This document shows positions 21,636 to 31,253 of a stretch of DNA of 64,000 nucleotides, piece by piece. The stretch spans positions 186,001-250,000 of the forward strand of contig JAESUZ010003181.1 in assembly GCA_017311185.1 (NCBI GenBank). Reading direction: 5' to 3'. The position numbers and the translations under genes were made by a program. Numbering within the stretch: position 1 is the stretch's first letter; each line of letters begins with the position of its first letter. Below the pieces are notes generated by a model. The model did not search any database. It was not told the DNA's origin and saw nothing but the letters and a program-made list of their open reading frames with translations. This DNA is from Proteles cristata cristata. Taxonomy: Eukaryota > Chordata > Mammalia > Carnivora > Hyaenidae.

Positions 21636-22122
21636 CAGTAGTGCACCCTGCCCCCCTTGCTCATGGTTTTCCTTTCCACAGTCTCCGTTACCCAGTCAAC
21701 ACAGTCTAGAAGTAGATGATTCTCCTTCTGACTTCTCATCAGAAGACCAGTGCTTGCCTAACATTACATCACAGTGCCTACATCATTCACCTCACTGCAT
21801 CTCATCACACAGGCATTTTATCATCTCACACCATCACAAGAAAAAGGATGAGTATAGTACAAAAAGATATTTAGAGGTCTTGAGAAAGAGAGACCACATT
21901 CACGTAACTTTTATCACAGTATATTGTTTTAACTGTTCTATGTTATTATTACTTATTGTTGTTAATCTCTTACTGTGCCTAATTTTTCAATTAAATGTTA
22001 CCATGGGTGTGTATGTACATGAAAAAACATTGTGTATATAGGGCTCAGCACTATCTATGGCCTCAGATAAGTCTCTGGGGGTCATGGGAGGTACCCCTCG
22101 TGGATAAGGGTAGGGACTACTG
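21636..22122. mobile_element. Full-length Tigger-like (pogo/TcMar) MITE, 487 bp
   Basis: The element starts CAGTAGTGCACCC and ends GGGACTACTG, so the termini are inverted (CAGTAG/CTACTG). The TA target dinucleotide flanks it at 21634-21635 and 22123-22124. The interior (ACAGTATATTGTTTTAACTG, GTTGTTAATCTCTTACTGTG, CATTGTGTATATAGGGCTC, GGCCTCAGATAAGTCTCTGG) matches a common non-autonomous Tigger-group element. There is no transposase frame. The exact Tigger subfamily was not determined. Confidence 0.8.
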
Positions 22123-22124
22123 TA

Positions 22125-22215
22125 TTTATCACCCTTTACAGTAATGGCTGATTTTATTGTCTTTCCTCCCTACTTGTCAGTAGGCCATATGAGAAAAGCT
22201 GCAGGTTCCGGATAT
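22125..22215 (+). mobile_element. L2 LINE, right part
   Basis: TTTATCACCCTTTACAGTAA, TTTTATTGTCTTTCCTCCC and TGTCAGTAGGCCATATGAG continue the L2 3' order (CTTATCACACTGTATTGTAATTG...) straight from the sequence ending at 21635. Confidence 0.65.
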
Positions 22216-22591
22216 ATATGGTTCCTGCATTAAATAAATAATAATAATAACAAACTTGTTTAAAAATAAGAGAAAAGCAAGGATAGAATAATTTCATGAA
22301 ATTCAATGGACAAAATGTGTTCCAACAAGGGATAATTAAACAGTGTCTGGTGCTGGTAGACAGGTAAAGGAAGCAAAGTATTGAAAGGTATACGTGGAGT
22401 TTGGCCATTAGGAAGTTAGTGGTGCCCTAAAAGAGAGCAACTTAGTGACGTGGTGGAACAGAGAGCAGATTGCAGAGGGAGGAGGAATGAAAGGGAGAGG
22501 AGATATTGGAGCAGCAAGTGTACACCCCTTTTTCAAAAAGCTTGGCTGTGAAGGACAAGAGAAGCCAGGGAGAAGAGAGCACCTAGAGATG
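22216..22591. other. No recognisable feature
   Basis: A short AATAATAAT run at 22238-22249; otherwise nothing assignable. Confidence 0.4.
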
Positions 22592-22765
22592 GAGTGTGTG
22601 TGTATGAGACCGTAACTCTGGGGAGTGTATCTGTGTGCATATGTGTGTGTGACAGACAACGTGTGTCTGTCTGTGTCTATCTGCAGCTGTGGGTAAAGGT
22701 ATGTCTGTGTGTCTCTCCGGGAATGTGGTGTATGTGTGTCTGTGAGAGGGTAGGGTGTGTGAGGT
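22592..22765. repeat. Degenerate GT-rich simple repeat
   Basis: Dispersed GTGTGTGT and TCTGTCTGTG runs interrupted by other sequence: a decayed microsatellite region. Open frames on both strands here (104 and 139 codons) are low-complexity by-products. Confidence 0.7.
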
Positions 22766-22965
22766 GGAACAGACTTGAAGGTGTTCCCAAGTTGAGGAGA
22801 AAGTGTCAGTGGGCAGCAGGAAGTCACAAGAAAACCCGTCCAACCTCAGGATGTGATTGGAGAAGGAGAAGCTCAGAGGGCGGAGGTTTCTGTGATTTTT
22901 GCCTGTGAGGACCAGAATAAAGCTTATTTCTTTTTACTCGGTTTTATTATAACCCACACACATTT

Positions 22966-23189
22966 TAAAAAGTTTTTTAATGTTCATTCATTTTTGAGAG
23001 ACAGAGAGAGAGAGAGACAGTGCATGAGTGGGGGAGGGGCAGGGAGAGAGGGAGACACAGCATCCCAAGCAGGTTCCAGGCTCTGAGCTGTCAGCACAGA
23101 GCCCGATGTGAGGCTTGAACTCACTGACTGTGAGATCATGATGTGAGCCGAAGTCAGACACTTAACCGACTGAGCCACCTAGACACCCC
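22966..23189 (-). repeat. CAN-SINE, complete, minus strand
   Basis: Tail AAAGTTTTTTAATGTTCATTC, (GA)n tract, GGGGGAGGGGCAGGGAGAG, CCAAGCAGGTTCCAGGCTCTG, GCACAGAGCCCGATGTGAGG and GAGCCACCTAGACACCCC. The flank TATAACCCACACACATTTT is repeated after the head as TATAACCCACACATTTT. Confidence 0.92.
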
Positions 23190-23901
23190 TATAACCCACA
23201 CATTTTGATTGTGAATACTGTTCTCCTAATTGCTGTCCTTATCTCTCTCTCCCACCACCTCTTTCCAGTCAATACAGGGCTGGTAAAACCTGACAGTGAA
23301 AATACCTGAGTGCTCTAAAGACAACCGACCATCATCTCCATCTTTACTTATAAAACACTTTTTGTGCTATCATATAGACAGAGCCTGAAAGCAAATTAAC
23401 AAGGGATGCATTTATTCATTGAAAGTATTAGCATACTTAGATTTAGAACTGCTGAATTAAAAAGGCAGGGGATACTGTTGAAGTCTCTGCTTCTGGTTTT
23501 GAAACTTTTGATATTTATTCATTCAAAAGGACATTGGCAGGATTCAGCAGAGGATGTTGAATTCACATTACAAAGAATACCAAGAACAAGTAAATGAGTC
23601 AGCCACTGTTTGCAATTTGTCACTGTCTAAATTCCTGCGACATGAGACTTTAATGAAAAAATTTATAATGTCTTAGAATGCAAGAAAAGAGGGAAAACTT
23701 TAAAGCAATGTTTTGAAGAAAATGCTTTTGCTTTGAAAAATATGGTCACAAACAGAAAAGGGAAAGGTTTTTATCTTTTATTTCACTGCAAATCTTTTTT
23801 CAATGGAGCTATCAGAAATATTCTGGCCATAATTTAAAAAATAATACTTTAACATGAAAGAAAATATTTTTGCTGAGAATTCTTTAAAAATTCATTTTGA
23901 G
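23190..23901. other. No recognisable feature
   Basis: AT-rich, no repeat family seen, no coding frame with a domain. Confidence 0.45.
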
Positions 23902-24053
23902 GGGCTCCTGGGTGGCTCAGTCAGTTAAGCGTCCAACTTTGGCTCAGGTCATGATCTTATGGTTCGAGAGTTCGAGCCCCATGTTGGGCTCAGAGCCGGG
24001 AGCCTGCTTCGGATTCTGTGTCTCCCTCTCTGCTCTTCCCCTGCTCGGAATTG

Positions 24054-24084
<31 letters not shown>

Positions 24085-24118
24085 TGAAATAAGCATTAAA
24101 AATATTTATTTAAAAAAA
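23902..24118 (+). repeat. CAN-SINE, complete
   Basis: Head GGGGCTCCTGGGTGGCTCAG, TCAGTTAAGCGTCC, CAGGTCATGATCTTATGG, GAGTTCGAGCCCCATG, GCCTGCTTCGGATTCTGTGTC, a (CT)n run to 24078 and an A-rich tail. TTCATTTTGA at about 23890 and after 24118 is the target duplication. Confidence 0.93.
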
Positions 24119-24129
24119 CTTCATTTTGA

Positions 24130-24355
24130 TTAGAGAACACACACATATAAAATATTCACAAGGTACAAAATGAAATAGAGTGAAAAGTGAGTCTTCTGAT
24201 TCCCACTCACCAAGTGTCCACCCTAGAGGTAACCTCTGTTATTAATCTTTTGTGGGTTGTTCTGGACATATTCTTTGCCATTACACCTGTACATATTTAC
24301 ATGTTTCCCTCCATCAATAGCAGGTTATATACATTGCCACCTACGTTGCTTTTTT
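24130..24355. mobile_element. Possible old L1/HAL1 fragment
   Basis: TGATTCCCACTCACCAAGTG, CCTAGAGGTAACCTCTGTTA and TTGTTCTGGACATATTC resemble a dispersed L1 fragment (CACCCCAGAGGTAACCACTG...CCAGAAATATTC). Confidence 0.4.
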
Positions 24356-25241
24356 TCTGAATGGTCCTTGAACTCGGAAAGTATAAGAAAAATACTACCA
24401 GACATCCTCAGCAGCAAAGCATTGGCCCCTTCCAGGCATTAAGATTTCCACCCCCTTCCCTTCCAGGCATTAACATGCACGGAGGCTTCTGTTTTGGGCT
24501 GAGGCAAGAGGGAAAAGCAGGAAGGAATTTAGGGTGGGGAATGTCTGTGGCTGGTGCAGAGCTAAGGAGAAGAGTTATTTTATAACCTTAGACTGGGTGA
24601 CATGCCCAAGGTCAGAAAAGCAGAGGATTTATGGGAAGTAGGAGATGGTCAAAAGTTAATTTCTGGGAATAAGAGCCATTTCGAGTCCTGAGACCAAATG
24701 CGGCACACAATTGGAGAGGAGGCCATACCCTCCACTTCCCCTTGGAAACCAGCAATAATCTGACACCTCAAATCTGCAGTCAGACAATGTGGAAAATTAT
24801 AACCCAGAGTAGGAAGGGAAGGAAGAACCAGACACCATGTAGTTACAGGCTGGTTTGTGGGCATGAGTGTGGCATCCTTTTGGGGAACTCCCAAAAATAA
24901 CTTGGGGACACTTGGAGATGTGCTAATTACTAGTCATCAAACCAGTTGGAACACTTACCATCATATTTTGGGCATAAAAATAGATTGCAACTTTATTTTA
25001 TATTCCCAATCTGGTGAGGCTCAGGAGACTTGGATTATATGCAAAACGTGAATATACTAAATATACAACATATGCAATACCTTGCAACAGGATGGTGGAA
25101 TGGAAATTTTGATATCAAAACAAGAGTTATCTATTCCAAGTTGAAGTGCTGAGCCAGGATTGAAAAGTAAGAGATTGAGAACTAGTATATTATTTTTATA
25201 CTCCTCACTATCATCAGGAATATAGAAAGGTAGAGAAGAGT
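24356..25241. other. No recognisable repeat; internal direct repeat at 24430-24472
   Basis: CCTTCCAGGCATTAA occurs twice in tandem (24428-24442 and 24459-24473). No gene or family identified. Confidence 0.45.
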
Positions 25242-25636
25242 TTGAAATATAACTTCTTTTTTTATTAAGTTTTTATTTTAATTCCACAGAGTTAACATAC
25301 AGTGTTTATTAGTTTCTGGTGTACAATATATTGATTCAACACTTCCATACATCACTCTGTGCTCATCATGACAAGTATATCCCTTAATCCCTACCCTATT
25401 TTACCCATCCGCTCAATGTACCTCCCCTCTGGTAACCATCAGTTTGTTCTCTATAGGTAAGACTCCATTTCTTGGTTTGTCTCTCTCTCTTTCTTTCTCA
25501 CCTTTGCTCATTTGTTTCTTAAATTTCACATATGAGTGCAATCATTTGGTATTTGCCTTTCTCTGACCGACTTATTTCACTTAGGATTATACTCTCTAGC
25601 TCCATCCATGTTGTTGCCAATAGCAGATTTCATTTT

Positions 25637-25656
25637 TTATGGCTGAGTAATATTCC

Positions 25657-25705
<49 letters not shown>

Positions 25706-26101
25706 CTTCTTTATCCATTCATCTATGAATGGACACTTGGGCTGCTTCCATATCTTGGCTATTGTAAATAATGCTCCTATAAACATAGAGGTGGATCTAT
25801 CTCTTTGAATTGTTGTTTTTGAATGTTTTGGGTAGACACCCAGTAGTGTGATTACTGGATCGTGAGGTAGTTCCATTTTTAACTTTTTGAGCCACTGTTT
25901 TTCACAGTGGCTGTACCAGTTGGCATCCCCACACGGTCCATGAAGATTCTTTTTTCTCTACTCCCTTGCCAACACTTTTTCTTTCTCATGTTTTTGATTT
26001 TAGCCATTCTAACAGGTGTGAGGTAATATCTCATTGTAGTTTTGATTTGTATTTCCCTGATGATGAGTAATGTTGAGCATCTTTTCATGTGTCTGTTGGC
26101 C
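25637..26101 (-). pseudogene. L1 ORF2 C-terminal remnant, disrupted
   Basis: Minus-strand frames read RDRSTSMFIGALFTIAKIW then KQPKCPFIDEWIKK, a clear L1 ORF2 C-terminal signature. The upstream part ([21 protein letters not shown]) lies in a different frame after a shift near 25878. A (TG)45-nt run at 25659-25703 reads as a Thr-His repeat on the minus strand, where ORF2 normally continues into its final section. No function is possible from this fragment. Confidence 0.85.
25659..25703. repeat. (TG)n microsatellite inside L1 ORF2
   Basis: About 22 uninterrupted TG units. The flanks are L1 (TGGCTGAGTAATATTCCAC on the left, ATCTTCTTTATCCATTCATC on the right). Confidence 0.97.
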
Positions 26102-26116
26102 CTTGAAATGTAACTT

Positions 26117-27764
26117 GTGAGGAGGATATCTTAGGAGATCTCTACTGAGAGGCTATGTCTTCCACAAGGAAAGGTTCTGAGGGATGCCTGCCCCTCACCT
26201 TAAGCCAGGACTTTAATCAGACCAATAGGAGAATCTGACAGGTGTTCCCCGAGGTTGAAGGACACAGTGGGCATCTAACCCTCTAGAGAAGTCTCCTGGG
26301 TGAGATTAGATACAACAGACAAGCAGAGGAAGTGGTGTACTAAGAGCTATCAGCCTCCTGGAGTTCACTGGGGCTAACAACAGGTGTGTACTTCCTGTGG
26401 ATATGCCATGGGACACTGATGAGAAATCTTGAGGCTGGAGGCATCCGAGATTCTTTCCAGAAGGGCTGCAGAGAGAATTAGAGGGGGTACTGCCAGACTG
26501 TTAGGCGCTAAGGAAACCATAGGAAACCAGTCAGGACAGAAAGACCCAGGTCCAGAGAACTTCAGGTAGCCGATTCCAAGCAAATGAGCGGGTTCTCAAA
26601 ATAACCCATTAATGTGTTCCTCAATAGAATCAGCTTTAAGCAGCAACCAAGTCCAGGTACTGCTGCTATCACATGCCCAGTCAGAGGACTCTTGCTCCTC
26701 TTTAATTCTCCCTTCTCTCCAGCAACATCTACTCCATGCTTGAACAAGCAAGTGGGGAGCAAGAATAGAAGAGCTGGAGAAGAAGAGAAGCTGACTATAA
26801 TCCAGGGGTGGAGAGAGGCTTCAACGTTTCATCATGTTCTGAATCTTGATCACCACATGACGGCACATTTTAAGCGAAGAGAGACTATTTAGTAACTAAA
26901 CTAGTAGTAACTAGTGACCACGTATTTCCATTGCATCCAAAGGCAAAGGATAAATTGCTCTACTAGACATATAAGGATGCAGAGCTAGACCATCTCATTC
27001 CACATGCAGTGTGTTTATGGCTGATGATACTCACCTGTAGACCTGGGGCAGAACATAGAAGAAATCCTTGACTCCCGCATTTTCTCTCCCTATCTCCTGG
27101 AGGTCCTTCAGTTTTTATTTCCTTTTCATGAATTTCCTTTTTTTGCAAAAGCACTAACACTTTCTTGTCACGGCTTCTGTATCATTTCTTTCTTTTTTAT
27201 TCTTTCAGGTTTTCTTCCATTGTCTCAGGCACTGCGCTGAGAGCCATTAGTTCTCTTCTCAGGCTGATGTGTGTTCACTGCCTGCAGTGCCAACACTGGC
27301 CTTTTCAGCCCCTTCCTTTGGAGGGAACATCCCAAGGAAGTTGCCCTCCAGCCCCTGTGGGCCCTCGAGAGTGAGGGTCGTGGCACAATGACTGCCAGAC
27401 ACAGGTCAGCACCTCACAATTCACTTGAGTTACTTGGCTACTTGTTGAAAGTAAAATACCCGTAGTTAGTTGTGCCTCACAGCAGTCACTGTGGATCCTT
27501 CCAACAGTTTAAATCAGACCATCATTTTGGCAGATTTAAGGCCCCAGCTTATAAACCTGCAGAGGTGTGAACACCAGACCACTGGCTCTGGAGGCCGGGA
27601 AATGACCTTCAGCTTCTATCTCCACTGCAGTACGTATGTGTGCGGGCTTGGGATGATTAGCTCTCTGAATAAGGATAGTGACACCACCCTCCATTAAATG
27701 AGATCATAAGCAGGCATGTTTAGGAAAATGCTAGTGATAAGGTAGCATTTGCTAGGTATTTAAA
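26117..27764. other. No recognisable feature
   Basis: About 1.6 kb of relatively GC-rich sequence for this window, without SINEs. Small overlapping frames on both strands have no domain or paired splice sites that I could support. Confidence 0.45.
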
Positions 27765-27767
27765 AAA

Positions 27768-27975
27768 GTTTTGTTTTTTTAATGTTTATTTATTTCTGAG
27801 AAAGAAACAGAGCATGGGTCGGGGAGGGCACAGAGAAAGAGAGAAACAATCCGAAGCAGACTCCAGGCAGTGAGATGTCAGCACATAGTCTGATGCAGGG
27901 CTCGAATCCTCGGACCATGAAATCATGACTGAGCCCAAGTCAGATGCTTAACCAGCTGAGCCACCTAGGTGCCCC
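27768..27975 (-). repeat. CAN-SINE, complete, minus strand
   Basis: TTTTTTTAATGTTTATTTATT tail, GAGCATGGGTCGGGGAGG, GAAGCAGACTCCAGGCAGTG, GTCAGCACATAGTCTGATGC, GAAATCATGACTGAGCCC and TGAGCCACCTAGGTGCCCC. Possible target duplication AGGTATT at about 27755 and 27983. Confidence 0.9.
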
Positions 27976-28061
27976 AGGCCAGGTATTAACTATTATTATA
28001 TTTGTAGTCCTGACTCACTTTAATCCCAAATTTATCCATCTTCTGTAGTCCTAAATTCTTT

Positions 28062-28215
28062 GTTACTTCTACCTCTTCTTCTCTTTCTTTCCTTTCTCTT
28101 CTTCATTTGTTCATTCATTCCTTCTTTCCTTCCTTCCTTTCCTCCTTCCTTCCTTTCTTCCTTGCTTGTTCTCTCTTTTCTTCCTTCTTTTCTTTCTTTT
28201 TTTCTTTTTTGGTCA
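28062..28215. repeat. Long pyrimidine (TTCC/TTTC) tract
   Basis: About 150 bp that is almost entirely C and T on the plus strand, with (TTCC)n and (TTTC)n units and only scattered purines (GTTCATTCATTCC, TTGCTTG). Confidence 0.9.
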
Positions 28216-28284
28216 ATGACGCTTTGATTTACATAGTTTTTCTTTCTAGGCCAGGGACTTCTTAATGATCTGTATAGGAAGTTT

Positions 28285-28518
28285 GTTTTTTATTTATTTT
28301 TAATTTTTTTAATGTTTTCTTCATTTTTGAGAAAGAGAGAGACAGTGAATGGTGGTGGGGGGGAGGGGGGGCAGAGAGACAGGAAGATACAGAATCTGAA
28401 GCAGGCTCCAGGCTCTGAGCTGTCAGCACAGAGCCCGACGTGGGGCTTGGACACACTAATCTGAGATCATGACCTGAGCCGAAGTTGGAGGCTTAACTGA
28501 CTGACCCACCCAGGTCCC
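28285..28518 (-). repeat. CAN-SINE with perfect target duplication, minus strand
   Basis: CTGTATAGGAAGTTT is present at 28270-28284 and again at 28519-28533, a 15-bp perfect duplication. The body has TTTTTTTAATGTTTTCTTC, a G-rich GGTGGGGGGGAGGGGGGG patch at about 28354-28371, GAAGCAGGCTCCAGGCTCTG, GTCAGCACAGAGCCCGACG and GATCATGACCTGAGCCG. The head reads GACCCACCCAGGTCCCC. Confidence 0.95.
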
Positions 28519-28533
28519 CTGTATAGGAAGTTT

Positions 28534-29250
28534 AAATGACTTGCAAATAATAATCCAAAAAACTGTCCTTGTTGCACATAGAATTGATTTCCCCTTCCAG
28601 CCTACCTTAAGGCTAAAGCTGTAAGATGGAAAAGGATATGGTTAAATTATAAAATATTATTAGATCAATAGGATTCCTTAAACTTCTGCTTCTCTTGGTT
28701 GATGTTCCCCATTTGTCCTCCTTCTCACTGGTTCACTGCTGAGCACATGGAGAGGTTCAAAAAATACTTCTTGACATGGGGGCTGCTTTAGACCGTCATT
28801 TCCAAGTCTCCACTGACGTTGGAATCCTCAGTATATTCACTTCCCAAAGCCATGTAGCACTAGAATTTTTTTGGCTCCTGGGGAGACTACACATCTCTTC
28901 ATTCCAGGTAGAATCAGGATCCCAATTTGCATGTTATTGATATTTTTCCTCCCTAGTAAATGGTGGAGAAAGAATAAAACAGCATTTGGAAGAAGAGTTG
29001 ATCCCTGAGGACCTTCATTTTGGGCTTGGTGGGTGGAAAGAAGAAGGTAGATCGGGTACCCCAAGGAGATTCAAGAACAGACACCCTCCCAGAGACTAGG
29101 GCAATACATGGCTCATCAACCTTTCTGAAGGCTACCTCGTTCTGTAATCACATCAGTTATGCTTTACTTTGCAGGGTTAAAGCAGAATTTCTTATAAAAC
29201 AAAATAAGATCTATTAGGGTTTGGAAACTCTTTGAAATATTAATAACTAC
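28534..29250. other. No recognisable feature
   Basis: No repeat or gene recognised between two SINE insertions. Confidence 0.4.
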
Positions 29251-29254
29251 TTTT

Positions 29255-29398
29255 TTAAAAAATGTCTTTTAAATATTTATTTATTTTTGAAAGAGAGAGT
29301 ATAAGTGGGGGAGGGGGGAGAGAGAGGGAGAAAGAATTGGAAGCAGGCTCTTCCCTGTCAGCACAGAGCCCAAGGAGAGGCTCGAACTCTCCAGCCAT
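29255..29398 (-). repeat. CAN-SINE, outer copy, tail half
   Basis: TTTTAAATATTTATTTATTTTTG tail, GTATAAGTGGGGGAGGGGGG, GGAAGCAGGCTCTTCC, TGTCAGCACAGAGCCCAAGG, GAGGCTCGAACTC. It is interrupted here by the plus-strand SINE and continues at 29611. Confidence 0.9.
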
Positions 29399-29610
29399 GG
29401 GGCACCTGGGTGGCTCAGTCAGTTAAGCATCCAACTTCAGCTCAAGTCATGACCTTAGGGTCCATGGATTCGAGCCCCACATTGGGCACTGTGCTGACAG
29501 CTCAGAGCCTGGAGCCTGCTTCTGAGTCTCTGACTCCCTCTCTCTCTCTGCCCCTCCTCTGCTTGCTGTCTCTCTCCTTCAAAAATAAATAAACATTAAA
29601 AAAAAACCCA
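29399..29610 (+). repeat. CAN-SINE nested inside an opposite CAN-SINE
   Basis: Head GGGGCACCTGGGTGGCTCAG, TCAAGTCATGACCTTAGGG, GCACTGTGCTGACAGCTCAG, a CT tract and an AAATAAATAAACATT tail. AACTCTCCAGCCATG just before it and AACTCTCAAGCCATG just after it (one mismatch) are its target duplication, both derived from the outer SINE. Confidence 0.95.
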
Positions 29611-29676
29611 AAACTCTCAAGCCATGACATCATGACCTGAACCAAAGTCCGATGATACTTAACTGACTGAGCTACC
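29611..29676 (-). repeat. CAN-SINE, outer copy, head half
   Basis: CATGACATCATGACCTGAACC, AAAGTCCGATG, CTTAACTGACTGAGCTACCC: the head of the copy starting at 29255. Confidence 0.88.
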
Positions 29677-31019
29677 CTGTAATAACCTTATTTTTTAAAT
29701 GAGATATACATATCTCAAAGCAGGGTGGTTCAGTTGTCTGCTTGATGAATGGATACAAATATTTTATCACTTTGATGAACAGCTGTCAGGGGAATTGTAT
29801 GCAGTTGGAGAAATCTTTACAATGTTTTTCTGCATTAAGCCAGGGCACTGTGTGTTTCTTAGCCCATGGTTTAATTTTAAGTTCTACTCTGGAGGGGAAA
29901 AAATAATAAATTTAACAAATATAGACTAATGATGATAAAAGTTTAAAACATTCCCATACTAAATATTTTATTCTAATAGTTTTGGGGTACCTGACTTGCA
30001 GTTTTTGTTACTCTTTCTCATCTGCCACTCTTCGCAGCAAGAAAACTCATTAATATGCAATGTTCCTATCCTTTTGACTGCTTTCTCCTACTGTCCAAAA
30101 CATATTCAATTCAAAATCTGTTCAGTCAAGCAGACATGAGGAAGAAAGATAATTTTACGGTGTTTTAAAAGCTGTTTTGTGGAAAAATCATTTTATTTTA
30201 TTTGTTCAAGCCTCAAAGAGGAGAGTGTAGAGAAAATTCTCTGTGCCATGACAGTATCCCAGGGGCAGGGTAGGTGGGACGGGGGGTTAGCTGGGGGTGG
30301 CCGCAGAGCCACTCACCATGGACCCCACCCTCTCCTGTCACAGGAGGGTCACAAGATGTTCTATCCCGACTCAGGTAAGCTGAGGCTCAAGCCTTCCCTA
30401 CAAAGACACCCCTGAGGTCCCAGGGTGTCGTCACGGAGTCTTTCCCCTGCATCCTTCTTAGTAAACAAGCCAGTTAGAAACTTGTTTCAAGATGACAGGA
30501 TATGTAGGTTAAATAAATTTTAAGGGAACTGGGTCTCACGGCTTCCTACTACTAGTGCGTTGTATGTTGCTTATAACTATGGTAACTGGTGATAAGATAT
30601 CCATTCTTCCATCCTAACTCCAGGGTCATGACCAGCTCGATGCTTTGAATTTCCCCATTTCCTATTCAAGTTTTCTCATTAACTGTCATTGGGATTTTAA
30701 AATCTATGCTTTTAAAAAAATTAACCAAGGTCAAGTTGAAGTAATTTCTAGTTTATACCATGTATTTCTACACACACTCTACTCAGGTCAAATGTCAATA
30801 TTCAAATGAAAAATGAAGAATTAAAAGCCCTTTAGACACAAGCCAAAGCCAAGTTCCACATTTCACAGCTTTCAGTAGTTTATAGAACCAGCCAATCTTT
30901 CTTTCCTTTGTAAACTGTTTCTTCCAAATCTTGAGACTATAAGACGATTAGCAGGCAGACTAGTTTACCTGTGAAGACACTGCTTCTATACTTTTGTCAT
31001 AGAATCACCTAATGAAGTT
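29677..31019. other. No recognisable repeat
   Basis: A 31-nt segment at 30344-30374 has good splice sites on both sides (see findings), but no gene is supported. The rest shows no named repeat. Confidence 0.4.
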
Positions 31020-31036
31020 AAGAATGTATATTCCCT

Positions 31037-31236
31037 GGGCACTTGGGTGGCTTGGTTGGTTGAGCATCTGACTCTTGGTTTCAGCTCAGGTCACAATGCC
31101 AGATTTGTGAGCTCAAGACCTGCACTGGAATCCGTACTGAGTGTGGAGCCTGCTTAAGATTCTTTCCCTCTCTCTTCTGCCCCTCCCCTGCATGCACTTG
31201 CTCACTCTCTCTCTCAAATTAAAAAAAAAAAAAAAA
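31037..31236 (+). repeat. CAN-SINE, older subfamily
   Basis: Head GGGCACTTGGGTGGCTTGG, GAGCATCTGACTCTTGGTTTC, CAGCTCAGGTCACAATGCC, ACTGAGTGTGGAGCCTGC and a pure A tail. AAGAATGTATATTCCCT before and AAGAATGTATATTCCTT after mark the target duplication. The TGAGTGTGGAGCC variant also occurs in the copy at 34316. Confidence 0.93.
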
Positions 31237-31253
31237 GAATGTATATTCCTTAA

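Larger units (their letters stand above)
25256..26102 (-). mobile_element. 5'-truncated LINE-1 (carnivore L1), minus strand
   Basis: The L1 3' end is at the left: a short T run, TTAACATACAGTGTTTATTAG, AATATATTGATTCAACACTTCC and GTGCTCATCATGACAAG. The ORF2 C-terminal region follows in reverse. TTGAAATATAACTT at 25242-25255 and TTGAAATGTAACTT at 26103-26116 are its target duplications, with one mismatch. Of about 6 kb of L1 only about 850 bp was copied. Confidence 0.9.

Noticed and set aside
22408..22843. Open frames of 139 and 86 codons (minus) and 104 codons (plus) in the same place
   Set aside because: They are by-products of the GT-rich degenerate repeat (Thr/His-rich and Val/Cys-rich translations), with no domain or splice context.
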